Shown here: piece by piece, positions 43,118 through 55,528 of the stretch
How the letters are laid out: each line of letters opens with the position of its first letter
Numbering within the stretch: position 1 is the first letter of the stretch
Assembly: GCA_013368315.1 (NCBI GenBank)
Contig: JAACJM010000004.1
Span: 620,001-684,000 of the forward strand
Length of the DNA stretch: 64,000 bases
Direction: 5' to 3'
Source: Tetrapyrgos nigripes
Taxonomy: Eukaryota; Basidiomycota; Agaricomycetes; Agaricales; Campanellaceae
Translations under genes and position numbers: made by a program
The notes under the pieces: generated by a model
Seen by the model: only the letters and a program-made list of their open reading frames with translations
The model's database searches: none
What the model was told of the DNA's origin: nothing

Positions 43118-45518
43118 ATGATGCTCTCTACGAAAATCTTGCATTTGTTGGCCTTTTTCACGCTATCCGCGTCCTGCAGTCAACTGCCTGAGCAAACGCA
43201 CTTTCGACTACCGGGACAAACCGTGCAAAATGTCCTTGATTCAGATTTCGATCGTTTTGTGCAGGAGATTTTGGACGAATGGAACTCTACAGCTGGTCTA
43301 GGTGTGGCAGTCGTGCAGAAGAACCCAGACGAGACTTGGAATGTTGAAACTCAGGGATACGGTTACGCAAAAGGCGATGGAAGCAAAGTTACAGAGGAGA
43401 CGTACTTTCACATTGGCTCAAACTCCAAGGTACGATATTTCCAACGTGTCCGAACAAGGCAAGTTCCTGAAGCCGTCTTCCTAGCTATTCGACGTATTTT
43501 CCGTTGGCCTTTTGATTTCTAATGAGAGCCTTTCTCCTCGAATTTCCTGGGACAGTAGAATCGCCTCCCTCTTGCCGGAATGGAGTCTCAATGACTCATA
43601 CACAACTTCACATAGCACGATTATCGACCTAATGAGCCATCGAACAGGACTTCCCCGCCATGATTTGATGTACAAAGCTCATGCCAGTCCTTCAGACATG
43701 GTAAGATATCTTTAGCCATATGTCACTCAGATTGCTCATGTGTTTGAATGCAGTTGGCCCAAACTAAATTCCTGAAACTCTCCACGGGTTTTCGTGAACA
43801 GTGGCAGTACAACAACATCATGTACACGGTACTGTCTTACCTTCCAGAGCGTCTCATTCCGTCAGTCCCAAATTACGCTCGATACGTCAAGGATAACATC
43901 TTCGTGCCTTTGGGTCTACACGAGACGACGTTTGACACTGAAAGGATAGAAAAGTCTGGGTATCTCGCGCAAGGTATCGTTAGGGATAAACTCAACAAGA
44001 CCGAAAACATATTCGGAAGGGGAACACCCAGAGTCTTGATCAATTGGAATCCGTCCACTGAAGATGGAAATAGTGCGTTTTCTTTGATACCTTTCTCCCC
44101 TGCATTCACGAACGCTTTCAACGCAGTGATCTCGGGAGCAGGAGGGATCGTCATGAGTGTTAGGAATGCTGTAAGTCAAAGCCTCTGAGATGCAGCAATC
44201 ACTTCAATGACTCACGCACCTTTCGCAGGCAACCTGGCTGCAGTCGCTTCTCTTGTTAGGCAAGAACCCCACCAATGGAAAAACCGTTATACCTCCAGAG
44301 GTTGTTCAGAAGGCTGCTACAGGCTTGACGGTCTTGGAGGGCACTGCGTAATGCGTTCTCCTTGCCTGCCGTAGCGCGAAATGTCGTTAATTGTTGGCCA
44401 TTAGAACCTGGCTTGAAACGTCTCCTTCAGTCTACGGTGGAGGTCAACATCGTTACTCATACCGCGGACGGAGTATGTATGATGGCTAATCTTTCCTTGG
44501 TTTCTTTCTTACTAATTCTGATTGTTCCAAGATATCGTTGAGGTGCGAACACTGTGATGTCATGTCACCATAATTTCTCACCAACATACTACCTCCAGCA
44601 TACAGGCGGCACCCCTGGTCAGTATCTATAACTGCCGCTTTCCGACGTCGACATAAGTCTCATATCAATTCCAGGATTCTTGACCGTTATATCTAGATTT
44701 CCATTTGAAAACTTAGGTATTGCCGTGTTCAGTAATGACGGTACCTATGGACAGCATATCATGCAAGCCATTAAATGGCGTATCGTGGACCAAGTATTTG
44801 GGTTTGAACCTATTGATTGGAATGCAAGGTACGCTCGTTACCCCAACCAAGCAGCTCAGGCTTTCTGATGACTTTGATTGTTTAGGTACAAGTCTTTAGT
44901 TTCGTTCCAATACAATCAGACTACGACAAGCAAGCTTCCACGCCCTTCGGGCCCAGCCAGTCCTTCAGTCTCATTCTTCTCCATAGCTGGCGCATACAAT
45001 GACCCAGGTTACGGTTACATTGACCTATGCCTCATTCCCCAGCAAGATGAAGATATTGATGCCGCCAAGCAGCCAGATTCTTGCCAGGCGTTGCTCGAAG
45101 AAGTTCCTACACGTTTACCAGACACTATTAACACCTCGGTTCCCACCTTCGTTGCGCGCTGGGACAAGCTTTGGACAACTCACTTCATATTCGAACATTT
45201 TAATGGTAATTTGTTCAATGCTACGGCATTGGCCAGTCATGTAAGTGGATCCAGCCCTTCACGGCCTTTCCTGTTGACTCGTTCATTATATTATAGCCCA
45301 TTCTTGATACTTCTCTGGTGCCAGCGAATGCAAACGCAAATGAAACATACTTCACCCAAAAATGGGAGCTAGCTTCGGCTACGGCGGAGATCGTCGTTGA
45401 TGATGGTAAAGTGACTGGATTTGGCCTCACGGGGATTTGGGGTCCTGGACCGGGTGTAGAGTCTCCTCGCGGAGAGAATGTTCAGGAAAGATCGGAAGTT
45501 TGGTTTGCCAGAGAATAG
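43118..45518 (+). CDS. Secreted beta-lactamase-fold serine hydrolase, copy A
   Basis: Multi-exon gene; the first exons are 43118-43429, 43485-43700, 43754-44072, 44127-44170 and 44229-44347. A signal peptide (MLSTKILHLLAFFTLSASCS) precedes a class C beta-lactamase/transpeptidase domain: SxxK in HIGSNSK (about S101-K104), YxN in QYNNIMYTVL (about Y195/N197) and an HTG-type third motif in NIVE|HTGGTPG. A later segment (FSSIAGAYNDPGYGYIDLCL ... EVWFARE) is the C-terminal lipocalin-like domain of fungal relatives. These enzymes are usually esterases, lactonases or peptidases rather than antibiotic-resistance factors; the substrate is unknown. The gene ends at TAG 45516-45518 and shows no break. 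Its first ~0.5 kb is almost identical to copy C. Confidence 0.85.
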
Positions 45519-46093
45519 TGGAAGTTCGTTTATCTCTTGCGCACTCATAATTAAAAGAGTATATGTCCACTCGCTTTCAACTAGGGACCTCAGGTCCTTG
45601 CAGTCCTTTAAGCAACCTTAGATGTACCGTGGATTGTGCCCAGTCGATCTCAATCTATGTTTACGTGGTAGAGTATTATCGCTAAGTACTGTGGAAAAGC
45701 AATGGGGCATTGTGCTCAGCACTCTTTTCTACACAACCCAGCACTTCCGCAGATTTCATAGTTGCCACCAGTTACAAGAACATTTCTATGCGTGGTAGCT
45801 TCAACGGTTCAGTCAGACAGTTAGGTTCCACGTTCAAAGGCATTTCTAGATGACAAGTTTCGATTGTTCTTCAGATTCAACGAAATGAATCGATTGCTTA
45901 CTGCTAACCCCGAACTTGTCACTCGCTCATACATTCCCCTGTCGACAAGGTCGTCGATGCCTTTGCCCGCCTCGAATCTCACGTCGGCAAGGTCGTCGTA
46001 AAGGTTGCCTGAGGACAAGAACGGATTGAATAAATAAAGTTACTATCAATTAGTTAGGATCCATCATTCGCTTTGCCTGCACAGAACTAGAGT
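45519..46093. other. Intergenic between hydrolases A and B
   Basis: A minus frame (45821-46018) contains NLYDDLADVRFEAGKGIDDL and looks mildly coding, but no family or splice partner is seen. It is the tail-to-tail spacer of copies A and B. Confidence 0.3.
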
Positions 46094-48463
46094 TTACTGT
46101 TCTCTGGCAAACCAGACTTCCGAACGTTTCTGGACGGTATCTCCACTAGGATCTTCGATACCCGTTCCAGCCTCCCAAACGCCCGTGAGCCCAAATCCAA
46201 CAACTTTCCCATCTTCAATCACGAACTCGGCACTGGAGAGAATCCCGAAAGATTGAGTAAAGTATGTCTCATTGTCGCTGGAATTGGCCAGAGAGGTGTT
46301 GAGAATGGGCTGTAAGATGGTTTGCAATGAGTCCACAGAATAAATTTTGATATTAATTCCACTGACTGTGCTAAACAACGCCGACCCATTGAACAAATTG
46401 CCGTCAAAGTGTCGGAGTACCAAGTGGCTTGACCAGGGCATATCCCATTTCGCAACGAAAGTGGGTATGGACGTATCAACGTCTGGCAACTTTGTAGGAA
46501 CATCGTCAACGAGTGCACGGCAGGAGTCTGACTGCATGACGTTGTGTTCGCCTTGTGGGGTGATGAGACAGAGTTCAATGCGACCGTAGGCTGGATCATT
46601 GTAAACGCCGGCTATCGAGGAGAACGGGGCAGAAGGGTTTGCGGATTCTCAAGGACGTTGGGGCAGCGCCATAATCTGTTCAAACTGGGCAGATACCTGT
46701 GTTTTATACCTAAGCGAGTGTAGTAATTAGACTGAAGAAGAGCTCTGTTGATTCTTAAAGCATACCTTGCATTCCAATCAATAGGTTCAAGCCCGAACAC
46801 TTTATCCACAATACGGTATCTGATGACTTGCATCGGATGGAGTCTCCAAAGTCACCGTCATTACAGAAGACAGAAATACCGACGTTATCGAATGGAAATC
46901 AGGAAATGACACTAAGGAAACCTATGAATTGGTAGAATGCCATCAGATGCGTCACGCTGTAAAAAGTACACTGTGGCTACTGACCGAGAGTTCCGCCTGT
47001 ATGCTAGAGATAGGTATACAGGTGAGCATTACGGACTATAAGGTGATAGAAGAGTCTTTACCTCGATGACATCTGTAACATGGTCATCAGTCAGAAGAAA
47101 GTAAGCGAAGACTATTCCACATACTGTGTCTACGGTATGAGTAGGCAGCTTGGCCTCCACCGTATACCATGGGAGACCATTCAGGCCACGGTCCAGTTTA
47201 TAAGAATCAGTTGTATTGTGTACGCCAGGTTCAAGAGGATAAACCCTACGCAATGCCGAATACTATTCCCAGTCCTGAGACAGTTGTCTCAACGACTTCT
47301 GAGGGTATAACAACTTCGCCAGTGGCTGGATTTTGACCTAACAAGAGTAGACTTTGCAGCCAGGTTGCCTGTGATAAATGAGTGAGAAAGAAATGAGCTG
47401 TGGCATCTTGCTTTGTGACTTACAGCATCCTTGACACTCATAACCGCTCCTCCGGCTCCAGAGATCACTATAATCAAAGTGATATAGACGGGCAGAAGAT
47501 GACTCAGGGGAAAATCGCACTAGTTCCATCTTCGGTTGACGGATTCCAATAGGTAAGACTCTGGGGATTCCCCTCCCGAAAATGTTTTCGGTCTCGTTGA
47601 CTTTGTCCCTGACAAACCCTTGAGCGAGATAACCAGACTTTTCTGCGCTGTTCGAGTCGAACGTCGTCTGGTTCAATCCTAGAGGGACGAAGATATTATC
47701 CTTGACGAAGCGAGCGTAGCTGGAGACCGAAGGAATAAGACGCTGTGGAAGGTAAGATAATACCGTGTACATGTTGCTGCCTTACTGCCACTCTTCGCGA
47801 AATTCCGCAGACGGTTTGAGGTACTTGATTCGGGTCAACTGTTTAGTGAACGTGAGCGATCGTGTTCTGTGTGCAAGCTGACTAGGTTGCAAGTGTCGTA
47901 CCATGTCTGAAGAGCTAACATTGGCTTCGTACATCAAGTCATGATGAGGGAGTCCGGTTCGGTGGCCCATCAAATCGAGGATTATGCTATGCGAAGTCGC
48001 GTAGGAGTCGTTGAGGCCCCAATCCGGTAAGATAGAGGTGATTTTGGTCTTCCAAGACAGAGAAAGGCTTTCGTTGGAAACCAAGAGGCCAGTGGCCATG
48101 GCGGTGAAGGTCTAGCAAGCTGGTTCAGTAAAATTGTCAACACTGAGAAATGACAAGTTACTACCTTGGTGTTTGAGCCAATAGAAAAGTATCCTCTGTG
48201 ACCTTGCTTCCATCGCCTTCCGCTATGCCGTATCCCTTGGTCTCGATGGACCAAGTGTCGTCCGCTTTCTTTTGGACAATAGCCACACCAAGGCCAGCCG
48301 AGACGTTCCAGTCGTCCAATATTTGCTGCACAAATTGATCGAAGTCTAGGTCTAAAACATTCCGTACGGCGTCCTGTCGCTTTACTGGTAATCCAAGTAG
48401 TTGACTGTGGACGGCTGGTAGCGCCAGGAAGGCCAGCAAAAGTAGAATTTTATCAAAGAACAT
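46094..48463 (-). pseudogene. Beta-lactamase-fold hydrolase, copy B, inactivated
   Basis: Same gene structure as copies A and C in reverse: signal peptide MFFDKILLLLAFLALPAVHS, SIGSNTK|TFTAMATGLLVSN, EEWQ, MYTVLSYLPQRLIPSVSSYA, YGGGQAAYSYRRH, and EVWFAREQ at the end. Several lesions are visible by comparison. (1) A 4-nt deletion just before the SxxK serine (about 48186-48195) shifts the frame. (2) One nt is missing in the VLINWNPS region (about 47545-47560). (3) TGA replaces the CGA of ISRFPF (about 46884-46890). (4) A 2-nt length change follows in the same exon (about 46840). (5) TGA lies after MALPQRP (about 46650). The first lesion alone removes the nucleophile from the reading frame. Confidence 0.85.
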
Positions 48464-48502
48464 CTTGAACAAAGGATGAGTGGTCTTGCTGCAGTCGCAG
48501 GT

Positions 48503-48509
48503 CTTTATA
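48503..48509 (-). promoter_or_regulatory. TATA box of copy B
   Basis: TATAAAG on the minus strand, about 40 bp upstream of the ATG at 48463. It survives although the gene is dead. Confidence 0.4.
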
Positions 48510-49036
48510 TGTCGTATCCAAATTTAAAGGTAAGTGAAGAGCGCGAATAGCAAAACAATGGCTCAAGGACAGACCACAGGTCACTACCAGGATTATTGGT
48601 TGCAGATACTTGTGTCGCAGTCAGGTCGCAGTCACTGCGGCTTTGACATTTGGCAGTACCAGATCGATACTTTTCTGCGCGCTTGGAATGGGTACACCAA
48701 GCTGCATTCTACAGCTTGGTAATGATACTCCGGTTCAGAGAGGATTTGAATTGCTGGAGGACGGGCATCGAAGGCCTCCATTTTAGTCGGTACGCTGACG
48801 GCGAGTCTTTTGATTTTCTATTTTGGCAAGGATCTACGTCAGTATTCTTCACCAGGATGAGACAAACGTCTGCATTCACCTTGTTTATCGGGATTTCTCC
48901 TTCTACCAGGACAAGGATTATCGAACGTGGTGAAGTGGACAAGGTGCAAAATCGCACAGCCCAGCCTCTGAATTATGTTATGAGCCTCCCTCGTATTTTT
49001 CGTCATGGCTGTAAAGCGCAGCATTTTAGGCAGCAT
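48510..49036. other. Upstream flank of copy B, no gene seen
   Basis: Antiparallel frames at 48650-49045 lack motifs. No repeat ends are seen before about 49037. Confidence 0.35.
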
Positions 49037-49806
49037 AGGACATGATAGGATAGGCCGGCACTGAAGATCACCGGCGGTAGAAGACAAGCAGCGACGATGA
49101 AGAGACAGAAAAGGTCATCATAACATCTGTGAGGCCGTCAGCTTAGAAGCTAATCAAAGGCTACCATGCATACACTTGCAAGAGGATCCAGCGGCACTCT
49201 ATGGCCTTCCTATTAAGGTTGCCACTCCCGCTTCCGCTAAGATCATAGCTTATAGCTGATTTTCTTGAAAAAGCGATCTAAGGATGTACACTGTCTTCAT
49301 CAAGAAACGCTCATCGTCGAAATCGCCAGCGAATACTTGCAAGAACGCGACTATCTTCTGCATCAGTCCAAGCCTTCAAAGTGTGCGTATTTAGAATTGC
49401 TAATCATTCTCCTTTGTGATTGAAGAAGATGTGCTGGGGATGCGAATGAAGACTAGACCGGTGTTAGTTTTTTTTTTCAATTTTTTGGTGAACAGATAGG
49501 GGCGTGGGCTCGGGACTTCGCTTTTCCGCTGAGTAAACCACCGGGAACGTTCTCACCCATTGCTATTTTGAGCGTAGAAATGGCGTAGAAAACGAAAGTG
49601 TACTAACGGAGAGTCGACGCAGAGTTTCTCCAAATCAAGAATACCCGGCAGATTCTCAGGAGCTACAATGACATAATCTTGATTGTAGGGTTGAAATGCT
49701 GAAAGCGAACCATGAACAGTACAGATCTGCACAGCGTGAACGCGTGAACGCCAGCCGTATCCTTATGGGTCCGTAGTGCCGGCTTATCCTATCCTATCCT
49801 ATGTAT
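49037..49806. mobile_element. Candidate small element bounded by inverted repeats
   Basis: Left gataggataggccggcact (about 49043-49062) and, read inward from the right, ggataggataagccggcact (about 49793-49774) are inverted copies about 730 bp apart, with further weaker similarity (cataggac / cataggat) outside. No target duplication could be fixed and there is no transposase frame. It lies directly upstream of copy C, so it may have been inserted in, or carried with, that promoter. Confidence 0.4.
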
Positions 49807-49854
49807 GTCAGCTGTGACAATTAAATATCAAGCTGAGACGGCTCTTACCCCACC

Positions 49855-52260
49855 ATGATGCTCTCTACAAAAATCTTGCATTTGTTGGCCTTTTTCACGC
49901 TATCCGCGTCCTGCAGTCAACTGCCTGAGCAAACGCACTTTCGACTACCGGGACAAACCGTGCAAAATGTCCTTGATTCAGATTTCGATCGTTTTGTGCA
50001 GGAGATTTTGGACGAATGGAACTCTACAGCTGGTCTAGGTGTGGCAGTCGTGCAGAAGAACCCAGACGAGACTTGGAATGTTGAAACTCAGGGATACGGT
50101 TACGCAAAAGGCGATGGAAGCAAAGTTACAGAGGAGACGTACTTTCACATTGGCTCAAACTCCAAGGTACGATATTTCCAACGTGTCCGAACAAGGCAAG
50201 TTCCTGAAACCGTCTTCCTAGCTATTCAACGTATTTTCCGTTGGTCTTTTGATTTCTAATGAGAGCCTTTCTCCTCGAATTTCCTGGGACAGTAGAATCG
50301 CCTCCCTCTTGCCGGAATGGAGTCTCAATGACTCATACACAACTTCACATAGCACGATTCTCGACTTGATGAGTCACAGAACAGGACTCCCTGCTCATGA
50401 TCTGATGTACGAAGCTGATACTGGTCCTTCAGAATTGGTAAGCCACTTTTGGCTTGTCCCACTCACATTGCTCACGCCAGTTGAAAGATGGCGCGAAGTA
50501 AATTTCTAAAGCTCTCCACCGAATTTCGTGAACAGTTTCAGTACAACAACATCATGTACACTGTGTTGTCTTACCTTCCAGAGCGTCTTATTCCGTCCAT
50601 CTCAAATTACGCTCAATACGTCAAGGATAACATCTTCGACCCTCTGGGTCTGAACGAAACTACTTTTGACACTGAACGGATAGAAAAGTCTGGGTATCTC
50701 GTGCAAGGCTTCCTTAGGGACAAACTCAACAAAACCGAAAACATGTTCGGAAGGGGAACACCCAGAGTCTTGATCAATTGGAATCCGTCCACTGAAGATG
50801 GAAATAGTGTGTTGTCTTCGATACCTTTCTCTGTTGCATTCACGAACGCTTTCAACGCAGTGATCTCGGGAGCAGGAGGGATCGTCATGAGTGTTAGGAA
50901 TGCTGTCAGTCAAAGCCTCTGAGATGCAGCAATCACTTCAGTGACTCACGCGTCTTTCGCAGGCAACCTGGCTGCAGTCGCTTCTCTTGTTAGGCAAGAA
51001 CCCCACCAATGGAAAAACCGTTATACCTCCAGAGGTTGTTCAGAAGGCTGCTACAGGCCTTTCTGTTTCGGATGGTATACCGTAAGGTTCAGTCTCTGCG
51101 ACTTGATACCCAAAATGTCGCTTATGATGACTCTTTAGGACGTGGTCCGAAATGTCTCCTTCAGTTTACGGTGGAGGGCAATGGATTTATTCATATCGTG
51201 GACGAAGTATGCTACATAACCTGCCCTTGCTTTTTCCTTTCTAACCGGCCGTATTTTCAAGATATTGTTGAGGTACCCGCTCTGTCGTATCCTGTTGGGT
51301 AAATTTTCACTTGCATCATACCTCTAGCATACAGGTGGTACCCCAGGTCAGTAGCCATGACTCTTCCTTCCTGGCATCCATCTCATATCATTTACAGCAG
51401 TTGTAACTGTCATTTCTCGATTTCCTTTCGAAAATGTGGGTGTCGCCGTCTTCAGTAATGACGGTACCTACGGACGCCAAATCAATGAAATCATCAAATG
51501 GCGTATAGTGGACCAAGTATTCGGCTTTGGACCCATCGACTGGAGTAAGAGGTATACTCAACACTAAAGTCGAAGCCTTTCAGCATTTTTCATGATATCC
51601 ACTGAATTAGGTATAAATCCCTCGCGTCCTCACGGTATAACCAGACCATGGCCAGCAAGTTTCCGCGCCCTGTAGAGCCCATCAGTCCTTCAGTCCCGTT
51701 CTCTTCTATAGCAGGCGCCTACCATGATCCGGGCTACGGCCATATTGAACTGTGTCTCATTCCCCAACTAGACGAAGACGATGTCAAGCAGTCGGATTCT
51801 TGTCACGAATTACTCGAAGAAGTGCCTACGCGTTTGCCAGACGCTATCAACACCTCGGTACCCACCTTCGTTACGCGCTGGGGGGGGCTTTGGACAACCC
51901 ACTTCATTTTCGAACATTTCGATGGTAATTTATTCAATGTAACAGCATTGACTAGTTATGTCAGTGGAATCACAGTACCACTCTTCAAAGGCTTTTCTGA
52001 TGACTGATCCAACGATGTTTATCTTACAGCCTATTCTCAACACCTCTGTGGACCTTGCAGATGGAAAGGAAAATCAAACGTACTTCACTCAAAATTGGGC
52101 ACTGGCTTCAGCTCCGGCCATGGCTGAGATCGTCGTTCATGCTGGTACGGTGACTGGATTTGGCCTCACGGGCTTTTGGGAGGCTGGACCGGGTGTCGAG
52201 TCTCCTTGCGGAGACGATGTTCAGGAAAGATCGGAAGTTTGGTTTGTCAGAGAACGATGA
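49855..52260 (+). CDS. Secreted beta-lactamase-fold serine hydrolase, copy C
   Basis: Same exon plan as copy A. Signal peptide; SxxK in HIGSNSK followed across intron 1 by LFNVFSVGLLISNES; YNNIMYTVLSYLPERLIPSI with the YxN motif; MISGAGGIVMSVRNA; ATWLQSLLLLGKNPTNGKTV; SPSVYGGGQWIYSYRGR; HTGG; ISRFPFENVGVAVFSNDGTY; a C-terminal domain with FSSIAGAYHDPGYGHIELCL; and the end FGLTGFWEAGPGVESP ... EVWFVRER. The acceptor before exon 3 has moved relative to A (ttgaaag|atggcg), which restores frame after local length changes. The donor after RNA is GTCAGT, weaker than the GTAAGT of A. No inactivating change was found, so it is likely functional. Confidence 0.83.
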
Positions 52261-53085
52261 ACAACTTTTAAGATGTCAAATATCCGGTGATACACGCTGT
52301 ACTTACAACATAAACACAAGATCTAGAGTCCTCGACTTCTAGAATTGCCTTTTAAGCAGTCTTTATGACGGCATTATCGACTTGGGCCTGAGACTCGAGA
52401 TGCGAAAACCGCACGCAAGGAAATGGGTCACGACATTGTTAATTACTATTGTTTACCAGGAAGCTGGCCATTTGCTGATTATCTGTCTTTTCATTGGCTT
52501 CGGGTTGGCTTTGAGGTGACTGGAAGATACATTACGGACCTGCGCACGATGATGAAAGTTGGATGAAAGAGCTTGTTGGGCGTCGGTAACTCCTGCGTGA
52601 GATACCGGTAAAAGAAGAGGCCGAAATACCGAAATGACGCGTTTCCGTAATTGCGCTCCCCACGCCCGACCACGACACTTCCAGCGACCACAACTCAACG
52701 ACGAGTGCACTATTCCGCAATCTTTTATACTCAACACATTTCTATATGCAGAATGTGTATATTACATGAGTTAGAATGGTCTCAGTAGGTCTACCCGTTC
52801 CTGAGCTGGAGCAGGTGGCCAGGTAGCTAGTTTTGGCCAAAATTGGACTCGCGTCGCGAAAATATTTGTTGTTCCTCCAGGTCCCCTTCTACATGGCCAA
52901 CGCTCACATCAGGCAATGCGCAAGAAGCCATAGTTTGTATCAATCACAATCCCAAAGAGTAGAAGTAACTTGCGGCGATGTAAATAAATAAAAAACGGAT
53001 GGTGGTCAGGATCCTGGTTAAAGATAGTACTATACACATTCAGAAATTCTTTGCGTTCGAGCAACTTCTTGTCCTGTACTTGAGT
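52261..53085. other. Intergenic, no gene seen
   Basis: Downstream flanks of two converging genes (hydrolase C and the dehydrogenase). Minus frames at 52453-52737 are not coding-like. Confidence 0.4.
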
Positions 53086-54614
53086 TTAGGCTACCCTTAT
53101 GACTACTTTGCCAAAATGAGCCTGAGATTCAAGGTAGGCGTAAGCATCAATGGCCTTGTCGAATGGGAAGACTTTGTCGACATATGGACGAGTAACTTCA
53201 GGCTTAGCAGAGAACAGCCGGATCATTTCCTTGAATCTAAAAGCAAACAACGAACGATCAGACGAGATAGTCAGATGTAAAAACTGATGTTTTCGTACTG
53301 CCTGACAGAACCAATCTGAATACCACGGATAATGGCGCCTTTTTTGATAGTGGAGACAATGATATCAGTAGCTTCACCCTGAAGAAAAGTGAGTATTACT
53401 CTTCTGAGATTCTTTGTAGAGGAGACTCACTCCACCGACAAACCCAATAATATGGATCCATCCAGCGACGCGCGCAGCATTCATCGACTTTGGCAGGGTT
53501 GCGTTACCGCTAACCTAAGTGATGAGAAAGTAAATCGCAATCCATGAGCCTTCACAGTATGTATTTACCTCAATTACATGGTCTACACCACGACCATTAG
53601 TCAAGTGTAGGACCTCTTTGTCCCAGTCGGGAGTGGTCTTGTAGTTAATGACGTGCTTCGCGCCAAGCTTCTTTGCGATCTTCAATTTGTCGTCTGAGGA
53701 TGAAGTTGCGATCACCTCGGCCCCAGAGGCGACTGCTATCTGAAGAGCATGGCTGGAATCAAGTAAGCACAACGAAAATGCAGTTGAAAGGAACGGTTTA
53801 CATCGAAACACCACCAGTTCCAAGCACCAAGACGGTATCACCTCCTTTGAGTGGCACTGGCCCCATTAGAGCATTGTAGGCAGTCAGAGCAGCACAGCTA
53901 TTTGAAGCACGTCTTCAGTACCAGAGACCACTTTCCAAACAAGACCGGGTTCTTACGGAAGGGTAGATGCCTCTTCGAACGAGAGGTGATCTGGAATTTT
54001 CACCAGAGACTGGATATAATCAGTATTAGGATGGCATGACTACAATTGGCTGAGAGACTCACATGAGGACGGAAAGCTTTGTATTCCGTCAGCATGCCAT
54101 GAATCATTCCACCATGCGCCGTTTTCTGAATCTCCGGGGTGGCATCTCCATCAATGTGGTCAGCACAAAAGTTAGCGGACACCCGATCCCCGACTTTCCA
54201 ACCATCCGGGACGTCTTCTCCCACCCAGACAATTTCACCAGCCATGTCAGAGCATGGGACGAGGTCTTTCGTCAATCTAAACAATCTCATGAAGTATGTA
54301 GCAGATACAGGATGTGGTTTACTCACGGAGCAGGATAGGTGCCTTTGGATATGACGAGGTCTCTGAACTGCGTGCAACATGTCAAGACAAAGAATATTGG
54401 CCGAAATAAATCGCAAGGGAGCTTACCTGCAGAGAGACTGCATGTATTTTGACCAGCACTTCAAATGATTTCGGAGGTGTGAGCTGGGCTTCAACAAGCT
54501 TGAGATTCTTGTAAGAGCCAATCTACGTCATGCGTGAGTACTTGAGTGCGAGAACCTTAAAGAAGGACGGACCTCTGGCAAGTAATATTGGCGTGTAGTG
54601 CTGGGGAAAGACAT
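53086..54614 (-). CDS. MDR-superfamily zinc-type alcohol dehydrogenase-like protein
   Basis: Multi-exon gene from ATG 54614 (MSFPSTTRQYYLPE) to TAA 53086-53088. Exons give LKLVEAQLTPPKSFEVLVKI, the substrate-side segment DLVPCSDMAGEIVWVGEDVP with GWKVGDRVSANFCADH, SLVKIPDHLSFEEASTLPCA, the nucleotide-binding GGDTVLVLGTGGVSI|HALQIA, GAEVIATSSSDDKLKIAKKL, NGRGVDHVIEV|VSGNATLPKS and the C-terminal KVFPFDKAIDAYAYLESQ. This is an NAD(P)-dependent medium-chain reductase, close to the fungal zinc-type alcohol dehydrogenase-like / quinone oxidoreductase group. The substrate is unknown. The Cys cluster for structural zinc is absent. No break is seen. Confidence 0.85.
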
Positions 54615-55528
54615 AATATTACGATTGGTGGAGGCGGTTTGTGAGTTGGAAACGCTCTCTCAGCAGATGATGGGGCATTCTTATATCAAGAGATTGCCAG
54701 AACTGTGATGACGAAGCAGAAGTCGTGACATCGAAGCTGACATATCCGACCCATGCCAACCCATGCCTTTGTCATGGAGGGCGCGCTCCATTCCTCTGGC
54801 ACTTGTATAATATATGATCTCACCAGAAGTCAAATGCCCACTGGATAATCCAGAACCAGGAATAATTTCAGACCGAGAGGAAGTACGACGGAATGACTTA
54901 TCTACAGAGTAGCCGCTTTGAATCTTGTTCCTAGTGATTGAAAAGCATTGGAGATTTTGTTTCTGTGGGCTGAAAGAGTAAGAAAAGCGGTCAAGGATCT
55001 TGAAAAAGCCTCCGGCTAAGTAGTCGAGTTTCCCAGTAGACCCGAGTAGTAATACCGTATGGTAATCAGTGTTAGATAACAGATTTTTCCCTCACTCAGG
55101 TCCCAGAGTAGGTTGGTGTTCCATGTTATCATTCTAGATCTGTAGAGCGTCTAGGAATGATACAGAGTCATCGAGTCAAATTTCCCAGGTACATGGTGTT
55201 GTGTCAAAGACCTTCCATCATACACATTCTCAACTGCTCTTCAGCCCCAGGTCTCTCGAGGCGTCATCTAACCTCTCTATCCCAAGCTTCAGCGCGACCA
55301 GAGGCATCACGCTGTGCAGTTGTGCATGCCGGTCCTCTGATTCACCTTGTGAATACCAAAATGTAAATTTCGATAGAGGATGGAAGGATTTACGTACCGT
55401 CTTTGCTGACGTCAAACACCGTTTCCAGAAGTCTCCTGATGGGAGCCAGTAGTGTCCTTTCTATATTCGCAACATTATCCTTGTCTCGTAGACCAGTCTA
55501 TATCAGAGCTACGAGTTGAGTAGGAAAA
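54615..55528. other. Intergenic, no gene seen
   Basis: Unstructured; plus frames at 55157-55452 have no motifs or splice support. Confidence 0.4.

Noticed and set aside
43118..52260. Antibiotic-resistance role for the beta-lactamase-fold genes
   Set aside because: Secreted fungal paralogues of this type generally act on esters, lactones or peptides; nothing here suggests antibiotic hydrolysis.
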